Part shown: piece by piece, positions 34,823 through 43,468 of the stretch
Numbering within the stretch: position 1 is the first letter of the stretch
How the letters are laid out: each line of letters begins with the position of its first letter
Origin: Bog-473 sp963701955
GTDB lineage: Bacteria > Actinomycetota > Acidimicrobiia > Acidimicrobiales > RAAP-2
Reading direction: 5' to 3'
Length of the DNA: 64,000 nucleotides
Assembly (NCBI GenBank): GCA_963701955.1
Contig: OY969694.1
Location: 1,674,001 to 1,738,000 of the forward strand
Notes under the pieces: generated by a model
The model's input: only the letters and a program-made list of their open reading frames with translations
What the model was told of the DNA's origin: nothing
Databases searched by the model: none
Position numbers and translations under genes: made by a program

Positions 34823-36307
34823 ATGACGGAGATCATCGAGCACGGCGAAATCGGCGCGCCCGAGACCGGGGCGAGCCCGCTCGACCCCCATGTGATCGTG
34901 CTCTTCGGGGCCACCGGAGACCTGGCGGCCCGCAAACTGCTCCCGGGCCTCCTCCACCTGTCGATGACGGGGATGATGCCCGAGTACCGGATCGTGGGCA
35001 GCTCGACCAGCACGCTCAGCGACGAGGAATTCCGTCACCTCGCTCGTAACGCATGTGACCAGTTCGCCACCGGGAAGATCTCGCTGCTGCAGTGGGCGAA
35101 TTTCGAGAAGCGGCTCTCGTTCGTCCCGACGACTGCCGGCGCGACGGAGCTCGCTGAGGCCGTCACGCGCGCCGAGGACGAGATCGGCGGGGACGTGCGG
35201 CGGCTGCATTACCTGAGCATCCCGCCGGCGGCCGACCGCGAGGTGATCCAGATGCTGGCCGACGCCAAGCTCGTGGAACGGTCCCGCGTGGTGATGGAGA
35301 AGCCCTTCGGCACCGACCTGGCCAGCGCGGTCGCGCTCAACGACATGCTGCACCAGTACTTCGACGAGGAGCAGATTTTCCGCATCGACCACTTCTTGGG
35401 CAAGGAGGCGGCCCAGAACATCCTTGCCTTCCGTTTCGCCAACGGATTGTTCGAGCCCATCTGGAACAGGGACCACATCGACCATGTGCAGATCGACGTG
35501 CCCGAGACGCTCTCGGTCGACGATCGGGTCAAGTTCTACGAGGCCACCGGTGCGTTCAAGGACATGGTGGTGACACACCTCTTCCAGATCCTGGCCTTCA
35601 TGGCCATGGAGCCGCCGACCGCCCTCGCCCCCGACGCCATCGGGGAGGAAAAGAACAAGGTCTTCCGGTCCATGCGCCCGCTCGACGTCACGCAGGTGGT
35701 ACGGGGTCAGTACGACGGATACCGCGACATCCCGGGCGTCGCCCCGGATTCGGACACCGAGACCTTCATCGCCCTGTGCTGCGAGATCGACAACTGGCGC
35801 TGGGCCGGAGTCCCCTTCTACCTCCGTACGGGCAAGCAGCTCGGGAGCGGTGAGCGGATCATCTCGATCGCGTTCCGGGAGCCCCCCAAGTCGATGTTCC
35901 CGGCCAACTCCGGCGTGGGCGCCCAGGGGCCGGACCACTTGACCTTCGACCTGGCCGACTCCTCCAAGCTCTCACTGTCGTTCTACGGGAAGAAGCCCGG
36001 ACCGGGAATGAAGCTCGAGAAGCTGAGCCTGCAGTTCGCGCTGCACGAGACGGGTGAGGACGCCGACGTGCTCGAGGCCTACGAGCGGCTGATCCACGAT
36101 GCCATGGTTGGCGACCGCACCCTGTTCAACACCGCCGAGGGCATCGAGCGCCTCTGGGAGGTGTCGACGCCGCTCCTCGAGCACCCACCCCCCGTCGAGT
36201 CCTACCCCAAAGGTGGATGGGGACCGCCCGAGATCTCCGACCTGATCGCGCCGCGGAAATGGCGCCTCCCCTTCGAGCGCCAGTGGAGGGGCGCAACGTC
36301 CGCCTGA
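34823..36307 (+). CDS. zwf: Glucose-6-phosphate dehydrogenase
   Basis: This 494-residue enzyme has the cofactor motif VLFGATGDLAARKLLPGL, EKPFGTDLASA, and RIDHFLGKEAAQNILAFRFAN containing the catalytic D-H-x-x-G-K-E. It oxidises glucose 6-phosphate to the lactone with NAD(P), the entry to the pentose phosphate or Entner-Doudoroff route. The usual partners (opcA, tal, tkt, pgl) are not beside it. The ATG at 34823 lies ten bases after GGAAGG. Upstream in-frame codons overlap the nitrilase-like gene and are not family-like. Confidence 0.95.
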   Translation: MTEIIEHGEIGAPETGASPLDPHVIVLFGATGDLAARKLLPGLLHLSMTGMMPEYRIVGSSTSTLSDEEFRHLARNACDQFATGKISLLQWANFEKRLSFVPTTAGATELAEAVTRAEDEIGGDVRRLHYLSIPPAADREVIQMLADAKLVERSRVVMEKPFGTDLASAVALNDMLHQYFDEEQIFRIDHFLGKEAAQNILAFRFANGLFEPIWNRDHIDHVQIDVPETLSVDDRVKFYEATGAFKDMVVTHLFQILAFMAMEPPTALAPDAIGEEKNKVFRSMRPLDVTQVVRGQYDGYRDIPGVAPDSDTETFIALCCEIDNWRWAGVPFYLRTGKQLGSGERIISIAFREPPKSMFPANSGVGAQGPDHLTFDLADSSKLSLSFYGKKPGPGMKLEKLSLQFALHETGEDADVLEAYERLIHDAMVGDRTLFNTAEGIERLWEVSTPLLEHPPPVESYPKGGWGPPEISDLIAPRKWRLPFERQWRGATSA

Positions 36308-36317
36308 CCGCCGATCG

Positions 36318-36920
36318 TCACGGGCGGACGCGCAACCCGTCACAGACGATGGCCAAGAGGTCCTCCGGGGGGGCGTCGTGCTGTGCCGCAGCCTGGCAGG
36401 TCGCTCCGACGAGGGTCATCACGGTCGACGCGGTGACGTCCATGCGGACGGCTCCCGCCACCTGAGCCCGCTGGAGCAGCACTTCGACCGCAGCGCGCAG
36501 CTGCTCCTTCACTACGGCGGAGGACTCCTCAAAGCCCATGCCGGCGCCCATCACGGCGGCGATCAGGTCGCGCTTGGCCGCGCTCTCGTCGACCACGTGG
36601 GCCAGAAAGCCGAACAGCGCCTGGGCGGGATCCTCCGCCTCCGAGAGCGCGCAGGCATCGAGCGTCAGCGCCGAGAGTCGTTCGAGCAGAATGGCCTCGC
36701 ACAGGCGCTCCTTGGTGGGAAAGTGCCGGTACAGCGTCCCGACACCGACACCCGCCTTCTCGGCGATGACATCGACTGGCGCATCGATTCCCTCTGACGC
36801 GAAGACGACCTCGGCCGCTTCGAGGACGCGCGCCCGGTTGCGCTGGGCATCGGCCCGCAGCGGCCGTGCCGAGCCGGCCACGACCTTCCCGCGGACCCCC
36901 TCGTTCGTTTCTCGGCCCAC
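36318..36920 (-). CDS. TetR-family repressor, probable regulator of the divergent efflux gene
   Basis: This 200-residue protein has an N-terminal HTH (RARVLEAAEVVFASEGIDAPVDVIAEKAGVGVGTLYRHFPTKERL; only the pattern matters) and a helical ligand domain. A GTG at 36920 after GGGGAGG with five-base spacing fixes the start. It is divergent from an MFS exporter, with an inverted repeat lying in the exporter promoter. A self- and pump-repressing circuit induced by the exported compound is the likely logic. Confidence 0.88.
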   Translation of the reverse strand: MGRETNEGVRGKVVAGSARPLRADAQRNRARVLEAAEVVFASEGIDAPVDVIAEKAGVGVGTLYRHFPTKERLCEAILLERLSALTLDACALSEAEDPAQALFGFLAHVVDESAAKRDLIAAVMGAGMGFEESSAVVKEQLRAAVEVLLQRAQVAGAVRMDVTASTVMTLVGATCQAAAQHDAPPEDLLAIVCDGLRVRP

Positions 36921-36933
36921 CGGTGCCTCCCCG

Positions 36934-36963
36934 TTGACAAACGGAACAGTGATTCCGTATAGT
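36934..36963 (+). promoter_or_regulatory. MFS-gene promoter with embedded TetR operator
   Basis: TTGACA at 36934-36939 and TATAGT at 36958-36963 are spaced by 18 bases, a near-consensus sigma-70-type promoter reading toward the MFS gene. The spacer contains ACGGAA-CAGTGA-TTCCGT (36941-36958), a perfect 6-base-arm inverted repeat, which is a natural TetR operator. Confidence 0.75.
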
Positions 36964-37096
36964 CTAAGTGGAACCAGAACTCCGCCTCCGATTGTAGGGC
37001 TCCATCGCCCCCGCTGCCAGACCCTCGTCCCCGTGGCCAGCCAGCACGGTGAGACAGGACCCACCAGAGAAACCACACAGGAGAAGAACAGGTCCG

Positions 37097-38608
37097 ATGA
37101 CCTCCACACTCGAGAGCACCGGCGGGTCCACCGCCACACCCGCCGGCGCCGACCCCCGACGGTTCCGGTCCCTTGTCGTGATCGGCGTGGCGCAGCTCAT
37201 GGTCGTGCTGGACGCCTCGGTCGTGATCATCGCCCTTCCCTCGGCCCAGCGGGCGCTTCACATCTCGACCGCCAACCGCCAGTGGATGCTGACGGCGTAC
37301 ACCCTCTCGTTCGCCGGCCTCCTCCTGCTCGGTGGCCGCATCGCCGACTACTTCGGACGCAAGCGGATGTTCGTGGTGAGTCTGGTCGGGTTCGCCGCGG
37401 CGTCTGCCCTGGGTGGGCTGGCCCAGAACTCGGCCATGCTCTTCGGCGCCCGGGCGCTCCAGGGTGCCTTCGCCGCGGTCATGGCCCCCGCCGCGCTCTC
37501 GTTGCTGACCGTCGCCTTCACCGAGCCCCACGAGCGCGCTCGTGCCTTCGGCGTGTACGGCGCCATCGCCGGAAGCGGCGCAGCCGTGGGGCTGATCCTC
37601 GGTGGGTTCCTCACCGAATTCGCCTCGTGGCGCTGGACGCTGCTGATCAACGTCCCCATCGCCGTGGGCACGGCGCTTGCCGCACTGCGGGTGGTCTCCG
37701 AGAGCCGGAGCCCCTCCAACCATGGCTACGACCTGCCCGGAGCCGCCACGGTGACGGGAGGTCTCCTCGCCCTCGTCTACGCCTTCACCAAGGCCGGCAC
37801 CGACGGCTGGGGTTCGTCGGTGACGCTCACGCTCTTCGCCGCGGCCGCAGTGCTGCTGGTGTCGTTCGTGCTCATTGAGTCCCGCGCCGAGCACCCCCTT
37901 CTCCCCATGCGGGTGGTGCTCAACCGGACCCGTGGTGGATCGTTCCTGACCTCGCTGCTGGTGGGCACGGCGCTGCTCGGCACCTTCTTGTCGCTGACCT
38001 ACTACTTCCAGGGCACGCTGCACTACTCGGCCATGAGAAGTGGGTTCGCCTTCCTCCCCTTCTCCCTGGGCGTCATCACGGGGGCCACGGCCGCCAGCCG
38101 GCTGCTCCCGCGCTTCGGTCCTCGGACACTCATGACTTGCGGCGCGCTGACCAGCGGACTCGGCCTGGTGCTGTTCAGCACACTCGGCGTCCACTCGACA
38201 TACGCCTCCGTCGTGTTGCCTGCGATGGTCCTCGTCAGCTTCGGCCTCGGCCTCACCTTCGTGCCGATGAGCAGCACCGCGCTCATCGGGGTCCGACCGG
38301 CCGACGCCGGAGTGGCCAGCGCGCTGGTCAATTCCACCCAGCAGACAGGAGGCACCATGGGGGCCGCCCTCATCAACACGATCGCCACATCGGCGACGGT
38401 GGCCTACCTCGCGTCGCACGGGACCTCGGCTGCCGCCCGTACCGCCGGCGCCATCCACGGGTACACGACCGCCTTCACCTTCAGCGCAGCCGTCATGGCT
38501 GTCGCCGCCCTCGTCGCCTTCGCGCTGGTACGACAGGGTCGCCCGGGCACCGGAGAGGCCACCGCACTCGACGACGGTGAGGAGCCGGCCGAGCTCGCCT
38601 TGGCCTGA
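37097..38608 (+). CDS. MFS drug exporter, DHA2 (EmrB/QacA-like) family
   Basis: This 503-residue protein has 14 likely membrane helices. MVVLDASVVIIALPSAQRAL, GRIADYFGRKRMF (motif A), and AFGVYGAIAGSGAAVGLILGG with ASWRWTLLINVPI (motif C region) are diagnostic for DHA2 antiporters. It should export organic cations or antibiotics using the proton gradient. The ATG at 37097 is preceded by AGGAGAAGAACAGG. An in-frame codon at 37049 is less likely. The TetR gene is divergent. Confidence 0.9.
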   Translation: MTSTLESTGGSTATPAGADPRRFRSLVVIGVAQLMVVLDASVVIIALPSAQRALHISTANRQWMLTAYTLSFAGLLLLGGRIADYFGRKRMFVVSLVGFAAASALGGLAQNSAMLFGARALQGAFAAVMAPAALSLLTVAFTEPHERARAFGVYGAIAGSGAAVGLILGGFLTEFASWRWTLLINVPIAVGTALAALRVVSESRSPSNHGYDLPGAATVTGGLLALVYAFTKAGTDGWGSSVTLTLFAAAAVLLVSFVLIESRAEHPLLPMRVVLNRTRGGSFLTSLLVGTALLGTFLSLTYYFQGTLHYSAMRSGFAFLPFSLGVITGATAASRLLPRFGPRTLMTCGALTSGLGLVLFSTLGVHSTYASVVLPAMVLVSFGLGLTFVPMSSTALIGVRPADAGVASALVNSTQQTGGTMGAALINTIATSATVAYLASHGTSAAARTAGAIHGYTTAFTFSAAVMAVAALVAFALVRQGRPGTGEATALDDGEEPAELALA

Positions 38609-38814
38609 AGGCAGGATCCGTCACGCGGTCACTGCGGGGGCCGGCGTACCGGCACCCCCGCCGTCGTGACGCTCGGCCCGCCGAAGGAGGACACAGGAGG
38701 GACTGGGGGGGGCAGTTGCTGTGTCCTCCGTCGGCACGTCGGAGTCATACCTATGATTTCCCAGAGTCGGGGATAGGTCAACCGCGTCGCGCGCAGCGGC
38801 TACGATCCGGACGG

Positions 38815-39324
38815 ATGGCGCCGCGGCTTCCGTTCGATCCGATCGCCGAAGCGGAACGTCAGTGGCAGAGTCGCTGGCCGAGCGCCGCGGCGGCCATGAC
38901 CGCAGCCACCTCCATCATGCGAGCCCAGCAGATCGTCCTGAGCGCGGTCGATGAGGTGCTCCGGCAATTCGAGCTGACGTTTGCCCGCTACGAGGCCCTG
39001 GTCATGCTGACGTTCACCAAACGCGGCGAGATGCCCCTGAGCAAGATGGGCCCCCGGCTGATGATCCACCCGACGAGCGTCACCAACATCGTCGATCGAC
39101 TCGAAGACGCTGGGTTGCTGGCGCGCACCCCACACCCGACCGACCGACGGATCACCCTCGCTCGAATCACCCCTGAGGGTCGCGAGTTGGCATCACGGGC
39201 CACCAGGGCGGTCAACAAGATCCGTTTCGGTGTCGAGAACCTCGACGAACAACAGCTGCACCAGTTGGTCGACGTCCTGACGCCGTTGCGGATGGCGGCG
39301 GGTGACTTCGAGGCATCCGACTAG
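38815..39324 (+). CDS. MarR-family transcriptional regulator
   Basis: This 169-residue winged-helix regulator has LTFARYEALVMLTFTKRGEMPLS, MGPRLMIHPTSVTNIVDRLEDAGLLARTPHPTDRRITLARI (the wing with D-R-R), and a closing dimerisation helix. It lies 118 bases before a 3-hydroxyacyl-CoA dehydrogenase gene on the same strand. The spacer contains ATACTC-N8-GAGTAT (39353-39372), a possible operator. The ligand is unknown. The 206-base spacer upstream of it holds no gene, only a G-rich run near 38700. Confidence 0.87.
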   Translation: MAPRLPFDPIAEAERQWQSRWPSAAAAMTAATSIMRAQQIVLSAVDEVLRQFELTFARYEALVMLTFTKRGEMPLSKMGPRLMIHPTSVTNIVDRLEDAGLLARTPHPTDRRITLARITPEGRELASRATRAVNKIRFGVENLDEQQLHQLVDVLTPLRMAAGDFEASD

Positions 39325-39442
39325 GGCATCCGTCCATTTCACCGGGTATCCGATACTCTGGCTCCCGAGTATTTCGCCGATCGACGGACGACCCCTCGAA
39401 ATGGGGGGGCACCGGCACGGCGATCATGGGAGGAGGTTCGAC

Positions 39443-40303
39443 GTGTCGCCATTGACGCGAACCGGCGTCGCCGGGTGCGGCCTGATGGGATCGGGCATCG
39501 CAGAGGTGTTCGCACGATCGGGGCTCGACACGGTGGTCTACGAGGTGGACGAGGCGGCCGTGGCAGCCGGCCGGCGCCGGGTGGAGAAGTCGCTGGAACG
39601 GGCAGTGTCCAGCGGGAAACTCAAAGCCGATGCATGCGACGAGGCCCTCGGTCACCTGCAGTTCACAGCGGTGCTCGACGACCTGGCCGACCGCGAGCTC
39701 GTCGTCGAGGCCATCGTCGAGGAGGAGCAGGCCAAGGCCGAGCTCTTCGGCCGTCTCGACAAGGTCGTGTCGGACCCGGCGGCGATCCTGGCGTCGAACA
39801 CGTCGTCAATCCCGATCATGAAGCTGGCGATGGCCACGGCACGCCCGGAACAGGTCATCGGACTGCACTTCTTCAACCCCGTGCCGGTGCTGCGACTCGT
39901 AGAGCTCGTCACCTCACTCCTCACGAGCGACGAGACCCGTGAACGCACACGGGCGTTCGCGGCCGACCAGCTGGAGAAGGTCGTCATCCTCTCGCCCGAT
40001 CGCGCCGGTTTCGTCGTGAACGCGCTCCTCATCCCGTTCATCCTCTCGGCCATCCGCATGGTCGAGTCGGGGTTCTCATCGCCCGAGGACATCGACACGG
40101 CCTTCGTGGAAGGCTGCGCCCACCCGATGGGACCACTGCGCCTGGCCGACCTCATCGGCCTTGACACGACGAAGTCGGTGGCCGAGTCGCTCTACGAGGA
40201 GTTCAAGGAGCCGCTGTTCTCACCCCCGCCGCTGCTTTCCCGCATGGTCGACGCAGGACTGTGCGGGCGCAAGAGCGGGCAGGGCTTCTACTCGTACCAC
40301 TGA
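39443..40303 (+). CDS. 3-hydroxyacyl-CoA dehydrogenase (3-hydroxybutyryl-CoA type)
   Basis: This 286-residue protein has GVAGCGLMGSGIAEVFARSG (NAD-binding), ASNTSSIPI with the catalytic serine-asparagine region, IGLHFFNPVPVLRLVELV with catalytic His and Asn, and FVVNALLIPF in the C-terminal domain. It oxidises (S)-3-hydroxyacyl-CoA. The GTG at 39443 follows GGGAGGAGG by six bases. MarR lies immediately upstream. Confidence 0.92.
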   Translation: MSPLTRTGVAGCGLMGSGIAEVFARSGLDTVVYEVDEAAVAAGRRRVEKSLERAVSSGKLKADACDEALGHLQFTAVLDDLADRELVVEAIVEEEQAKAELFGRLDKVVSDPAAILASNTSSIPIMKLAMATARPEQVIGLHFFNPVPVLRLVELVTSLLTSDETRERTRAFAADQLEKVVILSPDRAGFVVNALLIPFILSAIRMVESGFSSPEDIDTAFVEGCAHPMGPLRLADLIGLDTTKSVAESLYEEFKEPLFSPPPLLSRMVDAGLCGRKSGQGFYSYH

Positions 40304-40322
40304 GTCACAGCTGCCGTCATCC

Positions 40323-41030
40323 CTACTGGAGATGACTGCCGTACCACTCGAGCGTGCGCCGCCAGCCATCCTTCGCCGACGCCTCGTGGTACGAGGACCG
40401 CGCGTCACAGTGGAACCCGTGGTCGGCGTCGGGGTACCGGACGATCTCGGTCGGCACCGGGGCCTTCTCGGTCGCGGTACGCAACGCCTCGACCTGATCC
40501 GGCCGGATGGTCTGGTCCTGGTCGCCGAACAAGCCGAGCCACGGGGTCTTGAGACCGGGCCCGAGCTCCACCAGCGGAGGAATGCCGAAACGCCCCTCGG
40601 CGATCCCGCCTCCGTAGAACGAGACGGCGGCGCCGAGCTGCCAGCGAGCCGCCGCCAGGTACGAGACGCTGCCCCCCAGGCAGAAGCCGACGACACCGAT
40701 CTGGGGCTTCTCGAAGCCCTTGCCGGCGAGATAGTCGAGCGTTGCGGTGAGGTCCGCCTCGATCCCGTCGGCCCGCAGCTGCATGATGTGCTGCATCACC
40801 GTCTGCATGTCCTCATAGTCGATGATGGGGTCTCCGGTGCGGTGGAACAGGTGCGGCGCGACCGCGACGTAGCCCTCCGCCGCAAAGCGGCGGCAGATGT
40901 CCTGAATGTGGTCGTTGACGCCAAAGGCCTCCTGGACCACGAGGATCGCTCCCCGCGGCGTTCCCTCTGGCTCGACTTCGTACAGACCCATGGTGGAGCC
41001 GGAGCTCTCAAGGTTCACCGTTTGTGCCAT
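40323..41030 (-). CDS. Dienelactone hydrolase family protein
   Basis: This 235-residue alpha/beta hydrolase has the Cys-type nucleophile elbow GVVGFCLGGSVSYLAA (G-x-C-x-G-G), an Asp region in GLFGDQDQTI and catalytic His in DADHGFHCDARSSY. The family hydrolyses dienelactone in chlorocatechol degradation. Many members have other ester substrates. It follows an SDR gene by 66 bases on the same strand. Confidence 0.9.
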   Translation of the reverse strand: MAQTVNLESSGSTMGLYEVEPEGTPRGAILVVQEAFGVNDHIQDICRRFAAEGYVAVAPHLFHRTGDPIIDYEDMQTVMQHIMQLRADGIEADLTATLDYLAGKGFEKPQIGVVGFCLGGSVSYLAAARWQLGAAVSFYGGGIAEGRFGIPPLVELGPGLKTPWLGLFGDQDQTIRPDQVEALRTATEKAPVPTEIVRYPDADHGFHCDARSSYHEASAKDGWRRTLEWYGSHLQ

Positions 41031-41096
41031 CTGTCATCCCTTTCCGATCGATTTGTCTTTCCGGTCACATGCTCGGACATAGGTGTCTGGCTGCCC

Positions 41097-42029
41097 TCAG
41101 TTCCGCTTCTCGGGAAACGGTATCGGCGGCAGTTTGAGGATGGGCCCGAGCTCCCTGGGCAGGCGCTCCGCGATCGTCGCCACGTCCCATGGCCCGGTGT
41201 TGGTCATGGATTTGTCCCACACGATCCGCCCCAGGTGCTGAACCTCGTATCCCTGCGCCAGGAACACCTGGCCGTTGATCTCGCGCGCCTCGTCGCTCAA
41301 CAGGTAGACGGCCGTCGGAGCGACGTGGGACGGATCGCGGTAGGTGCCCTCCGCCAGGTCGCTGCGGATGGTCTGTCCGACCTGGTCGCTCAGCCACTCG
41401 GCGTTCCCGTAGATGCTGTCGGACATGCGCGTCGCCGCGCTGGGTACCACGCAGTTGGTCGTGATGCCGTGGCGACCGAGCGAATTGGCCGTGCTCCACA
41501 TGAGTCCGAGCACGCCGGCCTTCGCCGCCGAGTACGGGACGAGATTGGGCGGGCTGGTGAACGCCGCACCACTGCTGATCGCCACCAGGCTGCCCGAACC
41601 CTGCTCCATCATCGCCCGGGCCGCGGCCTGGAAGCAGCTGAAGTGACCTTTGAGATGGACGGCGATCACGTCGTCCCATTCCTGCTCGGTGAGCTCCCAT
41701 AGGTACTTGGTGACGGTGATTCCCGCGCTGCACACCATCCCGTCGATCCGGCCGAAGCTGTCGAGCGCGTTCTGGACGATGCGACGGCCGCCCTCCATGG
41801 TCGAGACGTCCTCGGCCGATGCCACCGCCTTCCCACCTGCTGCTTCGATCTCGGCGACCACGGCGTCGGCGATCTCCGATGTGGCGCCCGACCGGGCGTC
41901 CACCGCACCGCCGTAGTCGGCCACGACGACGCTTGCCCCCTCGGACGCCGCCAGGAGCGCGATACCGCGGCCGATGCCACGGCCGGCCCCCGTGACCGCC
42001 ACCACCTTCCCCTCCAGATACCCGGCCAT
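41097..42029 (-). CDS. SDR-family oxidoreductase, extended C-terminus
   Basis: This 310-residue SDR has VTGAGRGIGRGIAL, CSAGITV, VAISSGAAF and YSAAKAGVLGL, the complete catalytic set. The C-terminal 50 residues (LGRIVWDKSMTNTGPWDVAT onward) are longer than usual, as in mycobacterial enzymes of steroid and terpenoid metabolism. The ATG at 42029 follows GAAAGGATCGAG. Downstream is the dienelactone hydrolase gene. Confidence 0.88.
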   Translation of the reverse strand: MAGYLEGKVVAVTGAGRGIGRGIALLAASEGASVVVADYGGAVDARSGATSEIADAVVAEIEAAGGKAVASAEDVSTMEGGRRIVQNALDSFGRIDGMVCSAGITVTKYLWELTEQEWDDVIAVHLKGHFSCFQAAARAMMEQGSGSLVAISSGAAFTSPPNLVPYSAAKAGVLGLMWSTANSLGRHGITTNCVVPSAATRMSDSIYGNAEWLSDQVGQTIRSDLAEGTYRDPSHVAPTAVYLLSDEAREINGQVFLAQGYEVQHLGRIVWDKSMTNTGPWDVATIAERLPRELGPILKLPPIPFPEKRN

Positions 42030-42161
42030 CTCGATCCTTTCGAAGCGCGGCAAGCGATCTTTACATACGCGGAATCACGGCGGCACGGGCGCCGACATGA
42101 ACGACGGCGAGGGTGAGCTGGGGGCTCATCGTCGACGACGCCGCAGACAGTGCAGACCCGG

Positions 42162-42353
42162 TCAGTCCTCGATGGAGATGGCTGCCTTGGGGCAGGTACG
42201 CACCGCCTCGATCACCTTGTCCCGCAACTCCTCGGGGGGATTCTCTTTGAGCACGTAGAGCAGGTCGTCCTCGCGCACCTCGAAGACCTCGGGAACGATG
42301 CCCATGCACAGGGCGTTGCTCTCGCACAGGTCGTAGTCGACGACGACACGCAT
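42162..42353 (-). CDS. [3Fe-4S] ferredoxin of the P450-partner type
   Basis: This 63-residue protein has Cys10, Cys16 and Cys54-Pro, with Asn13 in the position that would hold a fourth ligand, the pattern of single-cluster actinobacterial ferredoxins. It should donate electrons to a cytochrome P450, and one is found 4.4 kb away on the other strand. The ATG at 42353 lies eight bases after GGAGG. The acidic EFEV/REDD-type surface is typical. Confidence 0.9.
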   Translation of the reverse strand: MRVVVDYDLCESNALCMGIVPEVFEVREDDLLYVLKENPPEELRDKVIEAVRTCPKAAISIED

Positions 42354-42445
42354 CAGCACTTCCTCCGCTCAGGACGAGATGGTATGGCAGCGACCCATGC
42401 TAGGGGAAGCCGCTGCCGCGTGCGTCGTGACCCCGGTCGCCGTGA

Positions 42446-43306
42446 TCAGGACACCGCGGCCTTGGTGAAGGTGGGCCGCCGCGCTGGTCCACGCATCGAG
42501 GGTAGCGGAGCGAAGGCCTTGCGCAGGGTGCGCTCGCCGGCGTCGATCTTCACGTCGCCACGGGCGTGCTGCGTCGCCAGGTTGTCCCAGAGCACCAGGT
42601 CGTGGCGACGCCAGTCGTGGTGCACAATGCCGTCGGGCCGGTAGAGGTGGGCGAAGAGCTCGGACAGCAGCTCCTCGCTCTCGTCGTCGGGCAGCCCGGC
42701 GATCCGCTGCGTCATCATGGGGGTCACGTGCAAGATGGTGCGACCAGTACGGGGGTGTCGCAGGCCGACGGGCTTCTCGATCGTCTCCGCCTTCTCGAAG
42801 GTCGAGACGAGGACCTCACCCTCTCCCCCGTCGTCGCGCAACGCGTAGCCGGACTGGTTCCCGTGCACGGCCCGGAGGCCCGCCACCCGGGCCCGGAGGT
42901 CGCCGGGCAGGGTCTCCCAGGCATGCGTGGCACTGACGAACATGGTCTCGGACGTCGGCGGATTCACCTCGACGGCGTAGAGCGACAGCGCCTGCACCGG
43001 GTTCTCGACCCACATCATGTCGCTGTGGAAGGGCAGCCGCCCGAACGGGGCGCCACCACCTTCCTCCTTGTTGGAGACGTAGTAGGGGTCCATGGGACCG
43101 GGGTGGTCGACCCCGATCACGACGTTGGTCACGAGGACCTGGAACTCGTAGCTCAACTGCACGTCTCGGAAGAGCAGGAGTCCCCGGGCGTCGAACGCCG
43201 CCCGCAGGGTCTGTCGTGCCTCTTCGTCGAGCCCATCCTCGGGACGGAGGCCCCGTATCTCTGATCCGAATGTCGGGGTCAGGTCCTCTACGTCGAACTG
43301 CGCCAT
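42446..43306 (-). CDS. TauD/TfdA-family Fe(II)/2-oxoglutarate dioxygenase
   Basis: This 286-residue protein has GGAPFGRLPFHSDMMWVENP, with the H-x-D iron ligands, the WDNLATQHARGDV segment with the distal histidine, and RTLRKAF with the 2-oxoglutarate-binding arginine. It hydroxylates an unidentified substrate, releasing CO2 and succinate. Family members act on taurine, alkyl sulfates or phenoxyacids. The ATG at 43306 follows GAGGGAG. It is divergent from the Rrf2-type regulator gene, which may control it. Confidence 0.9.
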   Translation of the reverse strand: MAQFDVEDLTPTFGSEIRGLRPEDGLDEEARQTLRAAFDARGLLLFRDVQLSYEFQVLVTNVVIGVDHPGPMDPYYVSNKEEGGGAPFGRLPFHSDMMWVENPVQALSLYAVEVNPPTSETMFVSATHAWETLPGDLRARVAGLRAVHGNQSGYALRDDGGEGEVLVSTFEKAETIEKPVGLRHPRTGRTILHVTPMMTQRIAGLPDDESEELLSELFAHLYRPDGIVHHDWRRHDLVLWDNLATQHARGDVKIDAGERTLRKAFAPLPSMRGPARRPTFTKAAVS

Positions 43307-43468
43307 CACTTCTCCCTCGGTGCTGATACGCCCGGTGGCGGCGGCGCCCTCGTCACGGCGGCGCCGTCGTTTCTGCCCCGGGTACGGGGCCAAAAACCTT
43401 ACACTATCTCCTCATCGTAGAGTCCATGGCTATAGGATCGTGCCCGTGAACGAGAAGGGGCTCGCACA

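Noticed and set aside
38740..38785. CCTAT...ATAGG inverted repeat before the MarR gene
   Set aside because: The arms do not pair well beyond five bases; there is no independent support.
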